Positions 1 to 5,015 of a DNA stretch of 8,037 nt are shown piece after piece. Within the stretch, counting starts at the first letter, position 1. Every line of letters begins with the position of its first letter. Location: positions 1-8,037 of the forward strand of contig CAJWGI010000048.1 of the NCBI GenBank assembly GCA_913031335.1, in the 5' to 3' direction. The notes under the pieces are model-generated. The model searched no databases and had not been told where the DNA came from. It saw nothing but the letters and a program-made list of their open reading frames with translations. Source of the DNA: an uncultured Anaerolineales bacterium. GTDB taxonomy: Bacteria; Chloroflexota; Anaerolineae; Anaerolineales; UBA11657. The position numbers were made by a program, and so were the translations under genes.

Positions 1-615
1 GGCTTCGTAATTGACCAGTTTTTTTTCGTGGCCAGAAGCAGGTTTGATTCGCGCAACGCCGAGCTGCCCGGCCTTGCGCGAATCATCACCCGCCTGCCGG
101 CCGAGAACGTGGTTGAGACCCCGCCGGGGCACTATCTGGAGGGCGGCGACGTGGTGCTCGCGCCCGGACACCTTTACCTCGGCCTCGGGCAGCGCTCCAA
201 TCGCACGGCCATCGATTGGCTGGCGGCAACACTCGCCGCGCGCGGCGTGCAGCGAAAGCTGGTTCTGGTACCGCACGATGTACTTCATCTGGATTGCTGC
301 TGGAATGTACTCGCGCCCTATCTCGCGCTCTGGGCGCCCGCCGCGACCGGGCAGATGCGCACCCTCAGCGGCGAAGCGTTTTCCCCGCCCTGCCAGTGCC
401 TGCCAGTAAGTCGTGCCGAGCAAGATACGCTCACCACCAACGTGCTCTGCGTGCAGCCCGGCCACATACTCGCCCGCGACCACCCGGCCTGCGCACGCGT
501 ACACGCCGCCTTGCGCACCGATTTCGGCTACCGCGTCACGGCGCTCCGCTTCGACTGCGTGCCCTCGCTCGGCGGCTCTATTCGCTGCGCCACACTCCCG
601 CTGCAACGCTCTTAG
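1..615 (+). CDS. Arginine deiminase / dimethylargininase-type amidinohydrolase, 3' part only
   Basis: The reading frame is open to the left edge, so the start lies outside; 204 residues are visible. The family (pentein fold) cleaves guanidino or amidino groups from arginine, dimethylarginine or related substrates through a cysteine thiol. Counting from the first visible codon, the family landmarks appear in order: the VIDQFFF strand at 3-9, the acidic loop LEGGD with E47 and D50, the histidine motif PHDVLHLD with H96, and the terminal nucleophile motif GGSIRCATLPL with C196. All parts of the expected catalytic set are present, so the enzyme is probably active. Compared with the usual full length of about 255-290 residues, roughly the first quarter is missing from view. 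Oddities are GGS instead of the common GGG before the nucleophile, and CCW after the HLD motif. The exact substrate cannot be fixed from this part. It ends 12 bases before the ABC transporter remnant. Confidence 0.82.
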   Translation, partial: GFVIDQFFFVARSRFDSRNAELPGLARIITRLPAENVVETPPGHYLEGGDVVLAPGHLYLGLGQRSNRTAIDWLAATLAARGVQRKLVLVPHDVLHLDCCWNVLAPYLALWAPAATGQMRTLSGEAFSPPCQCLPVSRAEQDTLTTNVLCVQPGHILARDHPACARVHAALRTDFGYRVTALRFDCVPSLGGSIRCATLPLQRS

Positions 616-627
616 GCCTGCTAAATT

Positions 628-1000
628 ATGGACGGAGGCAACACGACCAACATCGTTGAAACACGCAATCTCAGCAAACAATATCCCAGCGCAGCCGCCA
701 CCAAACTGGGGCTGCTTGTGGCTTTCATCGGAAAAACCCCTGGAGCAAAGTGGATGGCTGGCTGTGTTGCTGGCGGTCACTCCGGCAGCTCTGGACGGCA
801 TGATGGTACCCACCTTCGTCATGCCGGACTTCATGCAGACGCTCGCGCGCATCACGCCGCACGCGTGGGCGCTGGCGAGCTTTCAGGATGTCATCGTGCG
901 CGGGCTAAGCGTTAGCGCCATCTGGGGCGAAGTCAGCGCATTGCTCGCCTTCGCGCTCGCATTTTTCGGGTTTTCCCTGTGGAGGTTTCGCTTCGAGTAG
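628..1000 (+). pseudogene. Remnant of an ABC exporter operon: ATPase start joined to permease end, frameshifted
   Basis: Two different genes are joined here. The first codons, TNIVETRNLSKQYPS (643-687), read like the N-terminus of an ABC transporter ATPase. Within a few codons the same frame continues as KLGLLVAFIGKTP (703-741), which is typical of an ABC-2 permease near its end. From about 742 the permease continues one frame over, EQSGWLAVLLAVTPAALDG and then PTFVMPDFMQTLARITPHAW, ending in LWRFRFE before TAG at 998-1000. Removing one base near 741-744 restores a continuous KTPEQSGW. The nucleotide-binding domain and most of the membrane segments are therefore missing. A ribosome-binding site GGAGG (634-638) sits before ACG at 643, where an ATG would be expected for MTNIVETR; an ATG at 628 also exists in frame. 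The protein-level match is still good on both sides, so decay looks recent. No functional product is expected. The 3' part overlaps the isomerase gene on the other strand. Confidence 0.82.
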
Positions 1001-1468
1001 GCTCGCACAACTACGCGACTTTCGCAGATATTTCTCCTCAATCTCTCCAAGTTGCGCCAAGCACCGATTATCCTCACCGTTAGGCTGATGCTGTGTGCCG
1101 AACCAGCTGTCAAGAATATCTCTGGCCACCACCTCCGCAGTAAGCCGAATGGAGAGACAAAGCACATTCGCGTTATTCCATAGCCGCGCCCCGCGGGCTG
1201 TCTCGGCATCAGCGCACAAGGCAGCACGGATGCCCGGCAGCTTGTTGGCCGCCAAACATACTCCGGTCCCCGTCCAGCAAAACAAAATACCCTCATCCGC
1301 CTCTCCGGCCACCACCCGTTCCCCCACCTGTTGCGCAACTGCGGGCCAGTACTCCTGACGGTCCGCCAGCGGGCCGAAGAGCGCGACTGTGTGCCCGCGC
1401 TTCTGCACCTCTTCGACCACGCAGTCTGTCAGGTGCGTACGCTCATCTGAGCCAATGGCTATTTTCAT
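905..1468 (-). CDS. rpiB: RpiB/LacA/LacB-family sugar-phosphate isomerase
   Basis: This 187-residue protein belongs to the ribose-5-phosphate isomerase B / galactose-6-phosphate isomerase family, which interconverts aldose and ketose phosphates in the cytoplasm. It begins MKIAIGSDER, the usual first beta strand and phosphate-site loop. The active-site segment ILFCWTGTGVCLAANKLPG lies at 61-79 with C64 as the catalytic cysteine, followed by GIRAALCADAETARGARLWNNANVL. In classical RpiB a histidine precedes the NxANVL motif; here it is W97, so the subfamily and substrate are uncertain. The start is supported by AGGAGA about eight bases upstream on the minus strand. Normal family length is about 150 residues. 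Residues 157-187 are an extra tail encoded entirely antisense to the permease remnant, and probably arose by loss of an earlier stop. It is divergent from holB. The symbol denotes the family, not a proven substrate. Confidence 0.85.
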   Translation of the reverse strand: MKIAIGSDERTHLTDCVVEEVQKRGHTVALFGPLADRQEYWPAVAQQVGERVVAGEADEGILFCWTGTGVCLAANKLPGIRAALCADAETARGARLWNNANVLCLSIRLTAEVVARDILDSWFGTQHQPNGEDNRCLAQLGEIEEKYLRKSRSCASLLEAKPPQGKPEKCEREGEQCADFAPDGANA

Positions 1469-1499
1469 TGCGGGTTCTCCTGAGCAGCGCGTTCATGCT

Positions 1500-1505
1500 A
1501 TTATA
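1500..1505 (-). promoter_or_regulatory. -10 hexamer for the isomerase gene
   Basis: The minus strand reads TATAAT, a perfect -10 hexamer, about 30 bases upstream of the isomerase start and before its ribosome-binding site. The -35 region is weak (TTAGGG at 18 bases). The same AT patch read on the plus strand gives TATTAT at 1499-1504, 30 bases before holB, so it may serve both divergent genes. holB itself has no clear ribosome-binding site between this patch and its ATG. Confidence 0.45.
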
Positions 1506-1533
1506 ACCGCCTGATGAGCGCAGCCCTAAAAAA

Positions 1534-2544
1534 ATGCAGTGGGGCGTAGTCGGCCACGAGTGGGCGGTGGCCACGCTGGCGCAGCACATCCGCGTCGGCC
1601 GCGTGCAACATGCCTACTTATTCACCGGCGCGAGCGCGATCGGCAAACACACCCTCGCCGTGGCTTTCGCGCGGGCGCTGCTATGCGAAGAAGAGAACGC
1701 CCCGTGCGCCGAGCCAAATCAGTGCCGCAGTTGCACGCTCATCTTAGCGGCCAAACACCCCGACGTGCGCATGCTGGCCCCGGTTATCAGCGGCAAGATT
1801 ATTAACACCGCCAAAATCGGCATCGAGCCAATTCGTGAGCTCATCCGCCAGTTTTCGCTGCGGCCAATGGAGACCGAACGGCGCGTGGCCATCATCACCG
1901 ACTTCGAGGCGGCGGGGCACGCAGCCGCGGACGCACTGCTGAAGACGCTCGAGGAACCACCCGGCAACAGCATCATCATCCTCACCGCAGAAAGTGCCGC
2001 CGATTTGCCGCCCACCATCGTCTCCCGCTGCGCCCGGATGGCGCTGCGCCCGCTTCAGCGCGCCGTTGTGCAATCGGCCCTGAGCGAGCTCTGGGGTTGC
2101 GCGCCCGAGCAGGCCGAGCTGCTGGCGCGCCTGTCCGGCGGACGTCTCGGCTGGGCAGTGGATTTGCGCAGCGATGAGTCCGCGCTCGAGGCCCGCGCCC
2201 AGCGCCTTTCCGAATTGCGCACGCTCTTGCCGGCAGCGCGCGTCGAACGCTTTGCCTATGCTGACGAATTGCGCAAAGACCGCAGCGCGCTCGTCGCCAC
2301 CCTTGACCTGTGGGGCTGCTGGTGGCGCGATGTAATGCACGTCGCCGCCGGCGCAAGCACCGCGCTCACCAACGCGGACCGCAGCGCGGACATACGCTTT
2401 GCAGCCGACCAGTTAACCGCGGCCGATGCCGCCCGCGCCGTTGCCTCCGTGCGCGCTGCGCAGGCGCGTCTGGAGCGCAACGCTAACGCGCGCCTGGCGC
2501 TGGAGGTGCTGCTGCTCGACCTACCGCACATTAGCATCGCATAG
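1534..2544 (+). CDS. holB: DNA polymerase III subunit delta-prime
   Basis: This 336-residue protein is the delta-prime subunit of the sliding-clamp loader, which opens and places the beta clamp on primed DNA. The N-terminus MQWGVVGHEWAVATLAQHI and the following GRVQHAYLFTGASAIGKHTLA are characteristic. The P-loop-like GASAIGKH is at 32-39. Four zinc-module cysteines are C51, C58, C64 and C67. The Walker B-like strand VAIITDFEAAG is at 118-128, the hallmark ADALLKTLEEPP at 132-143, and the SRC motif at 164-166. GKH instead of GK[ST] is in keeping with delta-prime subunits, which need not hydrolyse ATP, as is DFE in place of an acidic Walker B pair. The C-terminal collar region is alanine- and arginine-rich. 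The start matches the family N-terminus although no good ribosome-binding site precedes it; A-rich sequence lies directly upstream. No thymidylate kinase gene, a frequent neighbour, is next to it. The gene ends 23 bases before the first 61-base repeat. Confidence 0.9.
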   Translation: MQWGVVGHEWAVATLAQHIRVGRVQHAYLFTGASAIGKHTLAVAFARALLCEEENAPCAEPNQCRSCTLILAAKHPDVRMLAPVISGKIINTAKIGIEPIRELIRQFSLRPMETERRVAIITDFEAAGHAAADALLKTLEEPPGNSIIILTAESAADLPPTIVSRCARMALRPLQRAVVQSALSELWGCAPEQAELLARLSGGRLGWAVDLRSDESALEARAQRLSELRTLLPAARVERFAYADELRKDRSALVATLDLWGCWWRDVMHVAAGASTALTNADRSADIRFAADQLTAADAARAVASVRAAQARLERNANARLALEVLLLDLPHISIA

Positions 2545-2567
2545 CACTCTCAGAAAGCCGCGATTCT

Positions 2568-2628
2568 GGCGCGCCGCGCAGCATCGCCGCCGGAATTCAC
2601 GCCGCAACACACAGCAAAACACCGAAAA
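2568..2628 (+). repeat. 61-base direct repeat, left copy
   Basis: This copy aligns without gaps to 4484-4544, with 56 of 61 positions identical. It begins with the palindrome GGCGCGCC and contains CCGGAATTCACGCCGC. It sits 23 bases after the holB stop. The two copies are GC-rich at their start and A-rich at their end, and together they bracket the AT-rich radical SAM block. It may be a dispersed intergenic repeat or the trace of an integration or recombination event. Confidence 0.9.
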
Positions 2629-2645
2629 ATCAAATCCGTCAACCC

Positions 2646-2671
2646 TCCGCAGATGCCATTGGAGCTGCGGA
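2646..2671. repeat. Inverted repeat between left repeat copy and promoter
   Basis: TCCGCAG at 2646-2652 is the perfect reverse complement of CTGCGGA at 2665-2671, with a 12-base loop. It lies just upstream of the -35 hexamer at 2681. As RNA it could form a 7-pair hairpin ending the holB transcript, though a T-run does not follow directly. As DNA it could be an operator. Neither role is shown. Confidence 0.45.
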
Positions 2672-2680
2672 AATATTCTC

Positions 2681-2710
2681 TTGACTCTTTTTAGTTTTCC
2701 TGTGTATTTA
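2681..2710 (+). promoter_or_regulatory. Promoter for the radical SAM gene
   Basis: TTGACT at 2681-2686 is five-of-six to the -35 consensus. An AT-rich stretch follows with TATTTA at 2705-2710 (18-base spacing) and further AT pairs to 2716. It is inside the AT-rich block, so the block seems to carry its own promoter. The leader to the ATG at 2904 would be about 190 bases and holds GGCAAG at 2751-2756 facing CTTGCC at 2771-2776, a possible hairpin. Confidence 0.5.
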
Positions 2711-2903
2711 TTATATGTGCAAGGCGAGTGTGGCACAGATTATTCTACTGGGCAAGACGTACTAGCACACCTTGCCGTACCAAACAGGACTGGCTCGTTT
2801 CTAGGGCTTGGCTGCAGTAAATCCTGAAAATATTGTCATCAACGAAAAACCGAAACGAATCAAAACGGGACACCCGAAACTCCGGAAGGAGGCCTACGGA
2901 TCT

Positions 2904-3530
2904 ATGGACGCTGATAAGAAAAAGCAGATCATCTTATGTTCTCCCACTGATGACGACATGCGTGGGCCTCTTCAAGAAGGCAAGGAAAACAAGTTTTATG
3001 GCCGGTTTTTTCCGCCGCTAGGTTTATTGTTCGTCGCTCAGGCACTCAAAAATGCCGAATATAATGTTAAATTTTTTGACGGCAATCTCGCCGGTCAATA
3101 TATAGATGAATTGCTCAAGACGGTTCAAGATCACCACCAGGAAATTGTTTATGTTGGCTTCTACCTTTCTTTTCTTCAGATCAAAGATTTTTTTGAAATT
3201 GTCATAGCGATCAAAGAGATCGGCTCGCAAATAAAGATTGTTGTTGGCGGGCCTTTTCCTGCCGTGTTTGCCAGGAAAATTATGGAATCGGAACTGGTAG
3301 ATGTCTGCTGCACCGGTGACGGTGCGGAAATCGCAGTTAGAATTGCAAAAGCTCTCAACGATGAGGATAATTTTGCCGACATTCCGAACATTGGATTCAG
3401 AAGAAATGAGGATGTGGTTTTTAATGCAAAGACCTTCCGCGACGAGCTGAATAAAGACAACTTCATCAGGTATGAAAATTTCTTGGATGTGGAAGAGTAC
3501 GTTGGAAATTTCGACCTTTATTTGGGCTGA
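2904..3530 (+). CDS. Cobalamin-binding domain half of a B12-dependent radical SAM protein (ends at in-frame TGA)
   Basis: This 208-codon half has the Rossmann-like B12-binding domain found at the N-terminus of class B radical SAM enzymes. Visible marks are KKKQIILCSP at 5-14, the FPPLGLLFVAQAL helix start at 36-48, FFDGN at 57-61, IVYVGFYLS at 81-89, KIVVGGPFPA at 111-120 and VDVCCTGDGAE at 132-142. The start is ATG 2904, supported by GGAAGGAGG at 2883-2891, though the 12-base gap is long; a TTG at 2808 in the same frame would add 32 residues with no family-like content. The frame stops at TGA 3528-3530, and the same frame resumes at once as the radical SAM domain, so this is not a natural protein end. 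The domain alone might bind cobalamin but would have no catalytic centre. Base composition is far more AT-rich than in holB and dnaA, suggesting transfer from another source. Confidence 0.75.
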   Translation: MDADKKKQIILCSPTDDDMRGPLQEGKENKFYGRFFPPLGLLFVAQALKNAEYNVKFFDGNLAGQYIDELLKTVQDHHQEIVYVGFYLSFLQIKDFFEIVIAIKEIGSQIKIVVGGPFPAVFARKIMESELVDVCCTGDGAEIAVRIAKALNDEDNFADIPNIGFRRNEDVVFNAKTFRDELNKDNFIRYENFLDVEEYVGNFDLYLG

Positions 3531-3533
3531 GAA

Positions 3534-4478
3534 TTGGACCCGGAAATCAATCGGGCGATACCCATATTAACCGGCCTGGGTTGTTCTTATAAATGCACCT
3601 TCTGCGAAAATGCCTTGCTGGGGCACAAGCATTTCAGCATGTCCGCTGACGACGTGATGGAGCAGATTCTTTATTATAAGGAGAACTTCAACATCGATTC
3701 CTTTGCCTTTTTCGACGAAGATTTTTTTCACGACAAGAAAAGGCTGTTCCAATTGATCGAATTATTGGAGAAACATGATTTAGGAATAAAATGGGGCGCG
3801 CAATCACGGGCAAATTACATCCGGTCTCGGTATATAGATGCGGGTGTATTGAAGCGTTTAGCGGCGGCTGGCTGTGTTCGCATATCAATGGGCGTAGAAT
3901 CCGGCGCTCCGAGAATGCTGAAAAAAATAAAAAAAGGCCTGACTCGGGAAATGGTTCTCAATGCTGCAGAAATTGCCAAAGATTCTAGTATCTATTTTTC
4001 TTATTCGTTTATCGTCCAGCTTCCGGGTGAAACCAGGTATGAGTTTCTGCAGACATTCGATTTAATTCACAAGCTGCAGACGACAAAGAAGAATAGTTTT
4101 GTGTCGGCCATTCATTATTATTTGTCTTATCCAGGAACGCCATTGTCGCTTGAAATGGAAGAAGAACATGGCATTAAACTGGAAGGTCAACTGAGTTTCG
4201 AGGATTTTGCTCTCTATGATCTAAAAGAATATAACTCGCTTGTCAATCCGCAACCGGCAGCAATGGACATGGTACGAGAATGTGCCTTGTTTCACTTTAG
4301 GCATCGGGAATATGTCTTCAATTTCGAAAATGCTTTGCGTAGTCCCTTGAGACTCACAAAACTAATCTATCCTTATATCTTTCGAATAATCGGAAACATT
4401 CGTTACCATTTTAATTTCTATTACCTACCTTTCGAAATATACTTTGACCGAGGTATAAAAAGGGTCATGGGTAAGTAG
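3534..4478 (+). CDS. Radical SAM domain half of the same B12-dependent protein
   Basis: In the same frame as the preceding half, separated only by TGA 3528-3530 and one codon. The 314-residue part has a complete radical SAM core. C17, C21 and C24 in GLGCSYKCTFCEN form the CxxxCxxC cluster motif. FFDEDFF at 59-65, RISMGVESG at 116-124 and VQLPGET at 161-167 are standard core strands. The last 90 residues are rich in aromatic and basic residues (YIFRIIGNIRYHFNFYYLPF), which may lie near a membrane. Such enzymes methylate or rearrange unreactive carbon positions in lipids, glycans or natural products; the substrate cannot be named here. If translated alone it would start at TTG 3534 with no ribosome-binding site, possibly by reinitiation after the TGA. 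Joined to the first half it gives about 524 codons, normal for this family. No partner biosynthetic genes lie alongside. Five bases after its TAG begins the second 61-base repeat. Confidence 0.8.
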   Translation: MDPEINRAIPILTGLGCSYKCTFCENALLGHKHFSMSADDVMEQILYYKENFNIDSFAFFDEDFFHDKKRLFQLIELLEKHDLGIKWGAQSRANYIRSRYIDAGVLKRLAAAGCVRISMGVESGAPRMLKKIKKGLTREMVLNAAEIAKDSSIYFSYSFIVQLPGETRYEFLQTFDLIHKLQTTKKNSFVSAIHYYLSYPGTPLSLEMEEEHGIKLEGQLSFEDFALYDLKEYNSLVNPQPAAMDMVRECALFHFRHREYVFNFENALRSPLRLTKLIYPYIFRIIGNIRYHFNFYYLPFEIYFDRGIKRVMGK

Positions 4479-4483
4479 TGTCG

Positions 4484-4544
4484 GGCGCGCCGCGCAGCAG
4501 CGCTGCCGGAATTCACGCCGCAGCACACAGGAAAATACCGAAAA
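4484..4544 (+). repeat. 61-base direct repeat, right copy
   Basis: The partner of 2568-2628, in the same orientation, differing at five single positions and with no gap. It begins five bases after the radical SAM stop codon. Similarity ends sharply on both sides. The GC-rich character of the flanking chromosome returns here. Confidence 0.9.
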
Positions 4545-4572
4545 TATGGCTTACTGCGAATCGCTCCCCGAC

Positions 4573-4588
4573 GCTGCCTATTGGCAGC
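4573..4588 (+). terminator. Hairpin after the radical SAM gene
   Basis: GCTGCC (4573-4578) and GGCAGC (4583-4588) form a perfect 6-pair stem with a TATT loop, about 95 bases after the radical SAM stop. No T-run follows, so an intrinsic terminator is only a possibility; it could equally be an RNA structure or a protein site. Confidence 0.35.
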
Positions 4589-4603
4589 CGGCATACGCGC
4601 CCA

Positions 4604-4617
4604 AACCTTAAAAGGTT
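4604..4617. repeat. Short near-palindrome in the dnaA upstream region
   Basis: AACCTT at 4604-4609 is mirrored by AAGGTT at 4612-4617 with two bases between. Such a compact dyad suits a protein-binding site better than an RNA hairpin. No regulator can be named. Confidence 0.3.
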
Positions 4618-4687
4618 ACGTTCTGGTCACGGGGCGCAGATGCGTTACTGAAAGGGCGCACACGCCACACCGACAGGTTTTACTCCC

Positions 4688-4709
4688 TTAAAAAATGCGG
4701 GTTTTTTAA
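4688..4709. repeat. AT-rich inverted repeat upstream of the dnaA promoter
   Basis: TTAAAAAA at 4688-4695 and TTTTTTAA at 4702-4709 are perfect complements around TGCGGG. It lies 20 bases before the -35 hexamer at 4730. It could be a weak bidirectional terminator separating dnaA from the radical SAM gene, an upstream A-tract element aiding the promoter, or an operator. The symmetry is visible; the role is not. Confidence 0.5.
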
Positions 4710-4729
4710 CATTTCTCGACCCGCCGGGG

Positions 4730-4758
4730 TTGCCCCGCCGCCACCCGGCTGCTACAAT
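4730..4758 (+). promoter_or_regulatory. Likely dnaA promoter
   Basis: TTGCCC (4730-4735) and TACAAT (4753-4758) are separated by exactly 17 bases, a good sigma-70-type pair (four of six and five of six to consensus). Transcription would start near 4765, giving a leader of about 240 bases before the dnaA ATG. A GC-rich hairpin, CGGGG/CCCCG at 4725-4737, overlaps the -35 hexamer and might modulate it. Confidence 0.55.
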
Positions 4759-4833
4759 CTCCGCCACTAGGGTCTCGTGGTGCCGATTCGGTTTCAACGC
4801 TGGAAACGAGTTTCGCATCAACCCAACTGTAAT

Positions 4834-4867
4834 CGACCGCACGCTCCCCGGTGCGTGGCCCCGGTCG
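4834..4867 (+). other. Hairpin in the dnaA leader
   Basis: CGACCG (4834-4839) pairs with CGGTCG (4862-4867), and inside them CAC (4840-4842) can pair with GTG (4851-4853). This would form a two-tier hairpin in the untranslated leader of dnaA. A regulatory role is inference only. Confidence 0.35.
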
Positions 4868-4913
4868 CAACAAAAGTGGAATCATAATATTTTGCCCAGC
4901 GAGGAGAGGTTGT

Positions 4914-5015
4914 GTGCTGCTTTTTTTCACCCTGCATTTAGTGATACCTGCATTGTTTCCACCTACATATGCCGGTTTCGCTGGCATCACGCACAGGGGA
5001 AGCGATGAGGCCTGA
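4914..5015 (+). CDS. Possible 33-residue leader ORF overlapping the dnaA start
   Basis: A strong ribosome-binding site GAGGAGAGG lies at 4901-4909, yet the dnaA start is nearly 100 bases farther on. Two GTG codons are well placed behind it. GTG 4912 gives a 9-codon frame ending at TAG 4941. GTG 4914 gives a 33-residue frame with a hydrophobic start (MLLFFTLHLVIPALFPP) that ends at TGA 5013-5015, just inside dnaA. Such an overlap could couple dnaA translation to the leader. There is no homology evidence, and it may be chance. Confidence 0.25.
   Translation: MLLFFTLHLVIPALFPPTYAGFAGITHRGSDEA

Noticed and set aside
2808..2903. TTG start at 2808 for the B12-domain half
   Set aside because: It has no ribosome-binding site and the added residues show no family feature. 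ATG 2904 has AGGAGG upstream and begins where the first beta strand is expected.
3531..3555. Possible selenocysteine insertion hairpin after TGA 3528-3530 (CCCG 3539-3542 with CGGG 3552-3555)
   Set aside because: Only four base pairs with a nine-base loop; extension fails at the next pair. Too weak to support a bacterial SECIS element by itself.
2568..4544. Integron gene cassette with attC sites
   Set aside because: The 61-base repeats do not show the RYYYAAC / GTTRRRY boxes or the folded arms of attC, and no integrase is visible. The 'one gene plus one 3' repeat' layout alone is not enough.
2568..4544. Insertion sequence or composite transposon
   Set aside because: No transposase frame, no terminal inverted repeats and no short target duplication are seen; the repeats are direct and intergenic.
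4545..4968. tRNA or other RNA gene in the dnaA upstream region
   Set aside because: Hairpins are present but no cloverleaf, T-loop GTTCGA-type motif or CCA end could be built.
4969..5004. ATG 4969 as dnaA start
   Set aside because: No ribosome-binding site precedes it and the added 12 residues are outside the family alignment; ATG 5005 fits both.
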